Shown here: positions 1-4,935 of the stretch, piece by piece | Numbering within the stretch: the first letter of the stretch is position 1 | Layout of the letters: each line of letters starts with the position of its first letter | Source: Ruminococcus sp. UBA3387 | GTDB lineage: Bacteria; Bacillota; Clostridia; Oscillospirales; Ruminococcaceae | Direction: 5' to 3' | Length of the DNA: 6,434 bases | NCBI GenBank assembly: GCA_002358895.1 | Contig: DEPR01000080.1 | Span: 3,463-9,896, forward strand | The notes under the pieces: model-generated | The model's database searches: none | What the model saw: only the letters and a program-made list of their open reading frames with translations | Told to the model about the DNA's origin: nothing | Made by a program: the position numbers and the translations under genes

Positions 1-690
1 ACAACAATTCCTACAAAGAAATCACAGATTTTCTCAACTGCAGCTGATAACCAGTCAGCAGTAGATATCAATGTACTTCAGGGTGAACGTGAGTTTGCCA
101 AGGATAACAAGCAGTTGGGTATGTTCCGTCTTGACGGTATTGCTCCTGCACCAAGAGGTATCCCACAGATTGAAGTAACATTTGATATTGACGCAAACGG
201 TATCGTTCACGTTTCTGCTAAGGACCTGGGCACAGGTAAGGAACAGGATATCACAATCACTTCCTCAACAAATATGTCTAAGGAAGATATTGATAAGGCT
301 GTTAAGGAAGCTGAAGCTTTTGCAGCTGAGGACGCTAAGAAGAAGGAAGAGGTTGATGCAAGAAACAACGCTGACCAGCTTGCATTCCAGGCTGAAAAGG
401 CACTTAACGAGTTCGGTGATAAGGTTTCTGCTGATGAAAAGAGCCAGTGCCAGACAAAGATTGATGCATTGAAGGAAGCTCTCAAGGGTACTGATATCGA
501 GGACATCAAGGCTAAGCATAAGGACCTTGAAGAAACTTTCCAGAAGATTGCTACTAACGTATATCAGCAGGCTGCACAGGCACAGCAGGCAGCAGGTGCT
601 CAGGGCTTTGACCCAAATAATATGGGTGGTGCTCAGGCAAATAACGGTGGCGATGACGTAATCGACGCTGAGTTTACTGACGCTGAATAA
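1..690 (+). CDS. dnaK: DnaK (Hsp70) chaperone, C-terminal part (5' end outside window)
   Basis: This is the 3' portion of dnaK, read in frame 1 from the first base: 229 codons and a TAA stop. DnaK is the cytosolic ATP-dependent Hsp70 that binds exposed hydrophobic segments of client proteins, working with DnaJ and GrpE. The visible part starts in the substrate-binding beta-sandwich ([18 protein letters not shown], then [20 protein letters not shown] and [15 protein letters not shown]), all hallmark DnaK stretches. A charged helical lid follows at about window residues 95-190. The tail is rich in Gln, Ala, Gly and Asn and ends [12 protein letters not shown], close to the usual DnaK C-terminal signature. 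The ATPase domain, roughly 390 residues in the family, lies upstream of the window. An internal ATG at base 121 is not a start, because the frame is open and conserved before it. dnaJ follows 67 bases downstream on the same strand. Heat-shock control by HrcA/CIRCE is typical for such operons but cannot be seen here. Confidence 0.98.
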   Translation, partial: TTIPTKKSQIFSTAADNQSAVDINVLQGEREFAKDNKQLGMFRLDGIAPAPRGIPQIEVTFDIDANGIVHVSAKDLGTGKEQDITITSSTNMSKEDIDKAVKEAEAFAAEDAKKKEEVDARNNADQLAFQAEKALNEFGDKVSADEKSQCQTKIDALKEALKGTDIEDIKAKHKDLEETFQKIATNVYQQAAQAQQAAGAQGFDPNNMGGAQANNGGDDVIDAEFTDAE

Positions 691-705
691 TTGATTTATA
701 TATCT

Positions 706-733
706 ACCGCAGAGTTGAAATATACTCTGCGGT
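706..733 (+). other. Intercistronic hairpin between dnaK and dnaJ
   Basis: A perfect 10-bp inverted repeat, ACCGCAGAGT (706-715) and ACTCTGCGGT (724-733), encloses an 8-base loop. It starts 15 bases after the dnaK stop and ends 10 bases before the AAGGGAG ribosome binding site of dnaJ. No run of T follows the stem (the next bases are TAGACTGTAT), so it does not look like a complete intrinsic terminator. By inference it could stabilise the dnaK 3' end after processing, or lower dnaJ expression relative to dnaK. The structure is seen in the sequence; its role is not demonstrated. Confidence 0.75.
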
Positions 734-743
734 TAGACTGTAT

Positions 744-750
744 AAGGGAG
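744..750 (+). promoter_or_regulatory. dnaJ ribosome binding site
   Basis: AAGGGAG lies 7 bases before the ATG at 758. It supports that ATG as the dnaJ start, which also gives the family's normal N-terminus ([13 protein letters not shown]). Confidence 0.75.
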
Positions 751-757
751 TGAATAT

Positions 758-1894
758 ATGGCAGACAAAAGAGATTATTATGAGGTGCTGGGCGTTTCTA
801 AAGGTGCAAGTGATGATGAGCTGAAAAAGGCTTATCGTAAGCTTGCAAAACAGTATCACCCTGATTTGCACCCTGATGATAAAGAGTGTGAAGCAAAATT
901 CAAAGAAGCTAACGAGGCTTATGAGGTGCTGTCCGACCCTGATAAAAGAGCTAAGTATGACCAGTTCGGCCACGCAGGCGTAGACCCTAATTTCGGTGCA
1001 GGACAGGGAGGAGGCTTTGGTGGCTTCGGGGGTATGGACGATATACTTAATTCATTTTTTGGTGGCTTTGGTTTCGGCGGAGGTCGTCAGGCAAACCCTA
1101 ATGCACCAAGACAGGGAGAAGATATTGAAGCCCGTATAAATATCGACTTTATGGATGCTTGCAAGGGCGTCAAAAAGTCAGTTCGCCTTAATAAGCTTGA
1201 GCAGTGTACCGATTGCCACGGCACAGGTGCACAGGCAGGTACATCACCAAAAACCTGTCCTGACTGTAACGGTACAGGTCAGGTAAGAATTACTCAGAGA
1301 ACACCTTTCGGTAATATTTCACAGCAGTCGAGATGTAACCGTTGTGGTGGTAAGGGCAGAATTATTGAAACACCTTGTAAGAGCTGTTCAGGCAAGGGTA
1401 TGGTAAGAAAAGCGTCAACAAGAGAAATTGAAATTCCTGCAGGTATTGATGACGGTCAGACATTGCGTGTAGCAGGTGCAGGACATTGTGGTATAAACGG
1501 CGGACCAAGCGGTGATCTGCATATACTTGTAAATGTAAGACCTGACCCGATTTTTGAGCGAAAGGGATTTGATATATGGACAGATATTCCTATTACTTTC
1601 GGTCAGGCTGCACTTGGTAGCGAGATTGTAGTTCCTACTATTGACGGAAAAGTGAAGTATGATATTCCGGAGGGCACACAGCCGGGAACAGTGTTCAGAC
1701 TCCGTGATAAGGGTGTCCAGAGACTTTATCAGAAGAGCAGGGGCGACCACTATGTAAGAGTTGGTATCGAAATACCTAAAAACCTTACAAAAGAGCAGAA
1801 GGAAATTATAAAGCTATTTGATGTATCCTCTACTGATAAAAATTATCAGAAACGTCAGAGCTTCTTTGATAAATTGAAAGAAAAATTCAAATAA
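758..1894 (+). CDS. dnaJ: DnaJ (Hsp40) co-chaperone
   Basis: Complete type I (class A) DnaJ of 378 residues, a normal length. It delivers unfolded clients to DnaK in the cytosol and stimulates DnaK ATP hydrolysis. Domains in order: J-domain (about 1-70) with the essential HPD tripeptide at residues 34-36; Gly/Phe-rich region (about 71-110); cysteine-rich zinc domain with four CxxCxGxG repeats starting at Cys150, Cys167, Cys193 and Cys207 ([32 protein letters not shown]), which bind two zinc ions; then the two C-terminal beta-barrel client-binding domains and a short dimerisation tail rich in Lys and Phe. The loop [14 protein letters not shown] has His-Cys where many DnaJ proteins have Glu-Pro, a small departure outside the catalytic motifs. 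It follows dnaK in the same direction and is probably co-transcribed with it. An intrinsic terminator begins 6 bases after the stop codon. Confidence 0.98.
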   Translation: MADKRDYYEVLGVSKGASDDELKKAYRKLAKQYHPDLHPDDKECEAKFKEANEAYEVLSDPDKRAKYDQFGHAGVDPNFGAGQGGGFGGFGGMDDILNSFFGGFGFGGGRQANPNAPRQGEDIEARINIDFMDACKGVKKSVRLNKLEQCTDCHGTGAQAGTSPKTCPDCNGTGQVRITQRTPFGNISQQSRCNRCGGKGRIIETPCKSCSGKGMVRKASTREIEIPAGIDDGQTLRVAGAGHCGINGGPSGDLHILVNVRPDPIFERKGFDIWTDIPITFGQAALGSEIVVPTIDGKVKYDIPEGTQPGTVFRLRDKGVQRLYQKSRGDHYVRVGIEIPKNLTKEQKEIIKLFDVSSTDKNYQKRQSFFDKLKEKFK

Positions 1895-1900
1895 ATTTCA

Positions 1901-1930
1901 GCCGATTGGTTTTATGCCAGTCGGTTTTTT
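1901..1930 (+). terminator. Intrinsic terminator of the dnaK-dnaJ operon
   Basis: The stem CCGATTGG (1902-1909) pairs with CCAGTCGG (1917-1924) as 8 bp with one G-U wobble. The loop has 7 bases, and six T residues follow directly (1925-1930). This is a typical Rho-independent terminator placed just after the dnaJ stop, so the operon probably ends here and the next gene needs its own promoter or read-through. Confidence 0.88.
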
Positions 1931-1972
1931 GTTAAGTATAAAAATATTTTTTCTATGCATACTAATTGTGAA

Positions 1973-1980
1973 AGAAGGTG
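1973..1980 (+). promoter_or_regulatory. Ribosome binding site that decides the start of the 144-residue protein
   Basis: AGAAGGTG closely matches the anti-Shine-Dalgarno complement and sits 6 bases before the ATG at 1987. The in-frame GTG at 1978 overlaps this site itself, so it is unlikely to be the true start. Confidence 0.72.
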
Positions 1981-1986
1981 TGCAAA

Positions 1987-2421
1987 ATGAAAAATTTTGA
2001 TACAATATCATTGCTTAAAGCGTGTAATCAGGGTTGTAAGTATGCTACAAACAATATCGAAAATTTGTATTCATATATTGAGGACGACAGATTTCGTACA
2101 ATGGTAGATGATTATAACGATAAGCACGCAAAAATCGGCGATAAATGTCATATACTGCTGAATAAGTATGACGTTGACGAAAAAGACCCGAAGCCTATGG
2201 CAACAATGTTTGCAAAGATGGGAACAGAAATGAAAATGCTTAATGATGACAGCCGTGAAAAGGTGGCAGAATTGCTTATGGACGGTTGCCATATGGGTAT
2301 CAAATCTGTTGCAAAGTATATGAATAAATATACTTGTGCATCTGCGGACAGCCGAAAACTTGCAAAGGAAATCATTGATGTTGAAGAAAGCTTTATGAAA
2401 GACCTGGTTGGTTATGTATAG
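1987..2421 (+). CDS. Uncharacterised 144-residue helical protein, possibly ferritin-like
   Basis: I do not recognise a named gene. The ATG at 1987 is preferred over the in-frame GTG at 1978, which lies inside the ribosome binding site. The product has no signal peptide and no long hydrophobic segment, so it is probably cytosolic. Its residue pattern suggests four amphipathic helices at about 5-31, 33-61, 68-116 (perhaps broken) and 120-141, which would fit a four-helix bundle. It is notably rich in Cys (13, 17, 54, 101, 117) and His (47, 55, 102), including the pairs Cys54-His55 and Cys101-His102. Acidic residues occur near the possible ligands (Asp41, Asp42, Asp45 with His47; Asp131, Glu133, Glu134). 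This recalls the ferritin-like DUF2383 type of bundle, but the assignment is inference and metal binding is unproven. The gene stands between two terminators, downstream of dnaJ and convergent with the mannanase gene. I found no convincing promoter in the 56 bases before it, so read-through from dnaKJ is possible. Regular codon use and a good ribosome binding site support a real gene. Confidence 0.85.
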   Translation: MKNFDTISLLKACNQGCKYATNNIENLYSYIEDDRFRTMVDDYNDKHAKIGDKCHILLNKYDVDEKDPKPMATMFAKMGTEMKMLNDDSREKVAELLMDGCHMGIKSVAKYMNKYTCASADSRKLAKEIIDVEESFMKDLVGYV

Positions 2422-2432
2422 GTATAGGAAGC

Positions 2433-2465
2433 AAAAAAAAGACGTCAACTTTTGGTTGACGTCTT
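2433..2465 (-). terminator. Convergent terminator, strongest for the mannanase gene
   Basis: A perfect 11-bp inverted repeat, AAGACGTCAAC (2439-2449) and GTTGACGTCTT (2455-2465), has a 5-base loop. Read on the minus strand, the stem runs straight into eight T (the A run at 2433-2440), which makes a strong intrinsic terminator 12 bases past the mannanase stop. Read on the plus strand, the stem is followed only by TTAAATATTACTATTTATTT, a weaker T-rich tail, so it may also end the 144-residue gene but less efficiently. Confidence 0.88.
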
Positions 2466-2477
2466 AAATATTACTAT

Positions 2478-4706
2478 TTATTTTCTTTTCTTAGAAGCAA
2501 GAATTACATAAGCACCTGCCAATGTAAGACCAAATGAACCTAAAGCTGCAGAACCTGTGTTAGCACTGTTATCAGCCTTGTTTGAAGAACTGCTTCCGTT
2601 TGAACCTGTAGTTGTATTAATAGTAGGAGTTCCATTGCCTGAAGTGTCAGTATCAATTCTGTTTGGGTCAGATGAAGTAGCTGTCTGTCCGGAAACAAGA
2701 GCAGAGTATTCACCGTAGAATTCCTTGCCATTATATGTTTTATGAGCTCTTACTCTGAACATATATGAAGAATTGCTATCAAGACCTTTAACTTCAAATG
2801 TGTTTGAATCTGAAGTTACAACATTAAGTTCAACGCCGTCCTTGTCAAGAATCATAACATCATAATCGTCTACTGTATCAATAGCAGCCCAGGACAAAGT
2901 TACAGAAGAACTTGTTGATGAAGTAACTTTAAGGTTTTCAACCTTAACAGGGCTTACATAAACTGTACATGAAGATGATTTGCCGTTCTTTACAGTACAA
3001 GTGATTGTAGCTTCACCAATACCTACAGCAGTTACTGTACCGATTTCATCTACAACAGCAACCTTTTCATCTGAAGAGGACCACACAGGAATTTCAGTTG
3101 AATTTGTTGGAGTCAGAGCGGCAGCAAGATGGAACATATCACCAAGCTTAACTTCCTTTTCGGAAAGATTAACTTTAACGTTAGTGGCTGGAGTTGTGTC
3201 TTCTATTTCGTATGTTTGGAAATCTGGTAATTCGGAAAGAGTAATAACCTTATCACTATTATAAACTGTCTTCCAGATTGCTTTATCGTTGGCATTGTTG
3301 TAGTCGCCGTTTACTGAATATTCACCTGTCCATGACATAAACCAGCTCCACTTTGCATTAATGTCAAACGCTTCGTCCGGATCAAACAGGTTTCCTGTTT
3401 CTGAGAGTGCAACGATTTTATCTGACTCTGTGTATTCATTAGCACGGATAAATCTGTTTGAGTTTGGCTGGAAATCATTTTTGTAATTGTAAATATCTTC
3501 AGAAATGATGTCTACATAATCGTCACCTGGGTAGTAATCAACGCTTTGACCGTTCCAAACCCAGATAAGGTTGTTGAGGCCTGCAACATTTGCCAGACGG
3601 TCATACATCAGCTTCCAGAGCTTGATATATGTTTCTCCGCCTGCTGAACCCCACCAGAACCAAGGGTTATTATATTGGTAGTCACCACCTGCTTCGTGAA
3701 GAGGTCTGAAGAGAACAGGAATGTCAAGCTCCTGGAGTCTCTTAAGCTGTTCGGCGATAACATCAATATCACTGACAAGACGCTTATATTCTGCACTGTT
3801 AGGATTGCTCATAATTTTTTCAAGGTCAAATTTAGTAAAGTCGACATTTCTTGAGTAGAAAGAGTTCCACCAACGTGGCAAGCCATCATCTTTTCCGTCA
3901 AGAAGATATTCGTCATACATTCTCCAGTGCCATGTGAGAGAAACGATACCGCCTGCCTGTGAAACTTCAATAGCTTTTTCAATAGCGATACTGGTTGAGC
4001 CGTGCTCAGTAGCACTTGACTGTGAATAATCCATCAGGTCAAGGCCGATGATAGCAGGAAGCTCACCTGTAAGAGCTTCAATAGACTTTACGTCGCTGCT
4101 TTGATAACCGTTATCAGCTTGCTGACCGGAAATAATATACTTACCGTAGCTGTCACAGAGGAATTGCATAAGACGCTGAGTTGTACCTGTCGAATTAGAG
4201 TTGATCAATTGTGATGAAACTCCACTGTAATAGTCAGTGTTTACTGTAGCTGAATCTGTAATTGTCATGTAGTCAAATTGAATCCAGCCATAAGTTGAAA
4301 CGATTTCAACTGTGTTTTCACCTGCGTTAAGCTTTACGTTAGGAACGGTAGAAGAATAGAAACCGGAAACTTTTGATTCAAATTCACCATATGAAACACC
4401 GTTTGCCTGAACTTTATTCTTTTTGTTACCTAATTTAGCTTTGCTGACCAGGTTAACATCATAGTAACCTGGTTTTTCAACATTAACGGTAAAAGTACAG
4501 GTGAAGTCGCCTTCAAAATCTACAAATTTGCCACCGGAAACAGATTCATCTTCAGTTATTTTATATGTATCTGCTACAATAACGCAATCTTCTGCTTCAT
4601 ATTTAATGGGGTCAGCTGCCGAAGCGAAAAGTGCAGAAGGTAAAATTGTAGTTAAACAGCTTACTGCTGCAACACCTGCAGTGATCCTTTTCATAATTTT
4701 GAGCAT
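2478..4706 (-). CDS. Secreted modular GH26 endo-beta-1,4-mannanase with CBM35-like, Big_2 and Fn3 domains
   Basis: This 742-residue exported enzyme probably cuts internal beta-1,4 links in mannan or glucomannan. The start is fixed by AAGGAGG 7 bases upstream. Residues 1-30 form a signal peptide (KR, hydrophobic core, FASA|AD cleavage). Residues 36-150 look like a CBM35/CBM6-type carbohydrate-binding module, opening with YEAED and ending with WIQFDYMTI. Residues about 172-495 are the GH26 barrel: ISGQ at 192-195, SLTWHWR, acid/base Glu338 in LFRPLHEAGG, the aromatic NPWFWWG, and nucleophile Glu436 in ALSETGN. Residues 507-584 form a Big_2 immunoglobulin-like domain (VWSSSDEKVAVVDEIGTVTA), and 588-676 an Fn3 domain. 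A Ser/Thr/Gly/Asn linker follows (677-713), then SANTG, a hydrophobic stretch and KKRK. The end resembles a wall-sorting signal but lacks LPXTG. No dockerin is present. The GH26 call is firm; mannan as substrate is the family's main activity, though some members act on other beta-glycans. The gene is monocistronic by appearance, with its own promoter and terminator. Confidence 0.94.
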   Translation of the reverse strand: MLKIMKRITAGVAAVSCLTTILPSALFASAADPIKYEAEDCVIVADTYKITEDESVSGGKFVDFEGDFTCTFTVNVEKPGYYDVNLVSKAKLGNKKNKVQANGVSYGEFESKVSGFYSSTVPNVKLNAGENTVEIVSTYGWIQFDYMTITDSATVNTDYYSGVSSQLINSNSTGTTQRLMQFLCDSYGKYIISGQQADNGYQSSDVKSIEALTGELPAIIGLDLMDYSQSSATEHGSTSIAIEKAIEVSQAGGIVSLTWHWRMYDEYLLDGKDDGLPRWWNSFYSRNVDFTKFDLEKIMSNPNSAEYKRLVSDIDVIAEQLKRLQELDIPVLFRPLHEAGGDYQYNNPWFWWGSAGGETYIKLWKLMYDRLANVAGLNNLIWVWNGQSVDYYPGDDYVDIISEDIYNYKNDFQPNSNRFIRANEYTESDKIVALSETGNLFDPDEAFDINAKWSWFMSWTGEYSVNGDYNNANDKAIWKTVYNSDKVITLSELPDFQTYEIEDTTPATNVKVNLSEKEVKLGDMFHLAAALTPTNSTEIPVWSSSDEKVAVVDEIGTVTAVGIGEATITCTVKNGKSSSCTVYVSPVKVENLKVTSSTSSSVTLSWAAIDTVDDYDVMILDKDGVELNVVTSDSNTFEVKGLDSNSSYMFRVRAHKTYNGKEFYGEYSALVSGQTATSSDPNRIDTDTSGNGTPTINTTTGSNGSSSSNKADNSANTGSAALGSFGLTLAGAYVILASKKRK
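2481..2567 (-). other. C-terminal sorting-like or membrane-anchor segment of the mannanase
   Basis: This stretch encodes residues 714-742. It has the three-part layout of a sortase signal: a short motif (SANTG), a hydrophobic segment (ALGSFGLTLAGAYVILAS) and a basic end (KKRK). The motif keeps only the N-T-G part of the usual LPXTG. It may be a lineage-specific sortase substrate or a plain transmembrane anchor. Either way it would keep the enzyme at the cell surface rather than free in the medium; this is inference from layout. Confidence 0.6.
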
Positions 4707-4713
4707 AGTATAT

Positions 4714-4720
4714 CCTCCTT
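4714..4720 (-). promoter_or_regulatory. Mannanase ribosome binding site
   Basis: On the minus strand AAGGAGG stands 7 bases before the ATG at 4706. It is a near-ideal Shine-Dalgarno and selects this start over the in-frame ATG four codons later (MLKIM). Confidence 0.9.
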
Positions 4721-4736
4721 ATTAATACTTATCAAC

Positions 4737-4765
4737 ATTATATCACACATTAAATAAAAAGTAAA
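4737..4765 (-). promoter_or_regulatory. Predicted promoter of the mannanase gene
   Basis: On the minus strand a perfect -10 box TATAAT (4737-4742) is preceded, at a 17-base spacing, by TTTACT (4760-4765), which matches four of six -35 positions. The predicted RNA start near 4730 gives a leader of about 24 bases, too short for a riboswitch. Farther upstream are a T7 tract and an A7 tract (4777-4797). I saw no clear catabolite-repression (cre) operator. Confidence 0.68.
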
Positions 4766-4858
4766 GGGGTGTTTCCAAAAAAATTGTAACTTTTTTTCAT
4801 AAAAACAAAGGGTAAGGAAAAATTAAATCGATAATCTGAGGAAAGTGGGAATTGTTAG

Positions 4859-4873
4859 GTCAATTTAGTTGAC
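4859..4873. repeat. Small interrupted palindrome over the purL -35 box
   Basis: GTCAA (4859-4863) and TTGAC (4869-4873) form an inverted repeat with a 5-base spacer. The right arm is five bases of the purL -35 box (TTGACA). It could be an operator half-site pair for a dimeric repressor, but a 5-bp arm in AT-rich DNA can occur by chance. It does not resemble the B. subtilis PurR box. Confidence 0.35.
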
Positions 4874-4898
4874 AAACAGTCGGAAAATGTTGTATAAT
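4869..4898 (+). promoter_or_regulatory. Predicted promoter of purL
   Basis: Perfect consensus boxes TTGACA (4869-4874) and TATAAT (4893-4898) are separated by 18 bases. The RNA would start near 4905, leaving a leader of about 31 bases. This is the strongest promoter in the window and shows purL is transcribed from here rather than from a gene upstream. Confidence 0.85.
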
Positions 4899-4922
4899 AT
4901 TTTAGTATTTAAAAAATGATTT

Positions 4923-4927
4923 AGGAG
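4923..4927 (+). promoter_or_regulatory. purL ribosome binding site
   Basis: AGGAG lies 8 bases before the ATG at 4936 and supports that start. Confidence 0.75.
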
Positions 4928-4935
4928 TTGTGCGT

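Noticed and set aside
1415..1750. Open frame of 111 codons on the minus strand inside dnaJ
   Set aside because: It is a shadow of the strongly conserved dnaJ frame, with no start signals.
1929..1966. Possible promoter before the 144-residue gene (TTGTTA with TATGCA at 19 bases, or TACTAAT) and the palindrome AAAAATATTTTT at 1940-1951
   Set aside because: The boxes are poor matches with long spacing in AT-rich DNA, and the palindrome is simple A/T sequence. Not strong enough to list as a promoter.
1978..1986. GTG at 1978 as start of the 144-residue protein, adding Met-Cys-Lys
   Set aside because: This GTG overlaps the Shine-Dalgarno sequence AGAAGGTG that is ideally placed for the ATG at 1987.
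2071..2448. Open frame of 125 codons on the minus strand
   Set aside because: It lies fully opposite the better-supported 144-residue gene and overlaps the terminator, has no good ribosome binding site, and its product resembles no family I know.
2560..2568. TTAGCACTG, resembling half of a CIRCE heat-shock operator
   Set aside because: The second half GAGTGCTAA is absent and the bases are codons of the mannanase tail, far from any heat-shock promoter.
2568..2678. Dockerin or further catalytic domain in the mannanase C-terminal region
   Set aside because: The stretch is low-complexity Ser, Thr, Gly and Asn with no calcium-binding repeats, so it is a linker.
2980..3264. Open frame of 94 codons on the plus strand inside the mannanase gene
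   Set aside because: It is opposite the conserved Big_2 region and lacks a ribosome binding site and promoter.
4899..4935. Purine or PRPP riboswitch before purL
   Set aside because: The predicted leader is only about 31 bases and shows no stable stems, too short for known purine-sensing RNAs.
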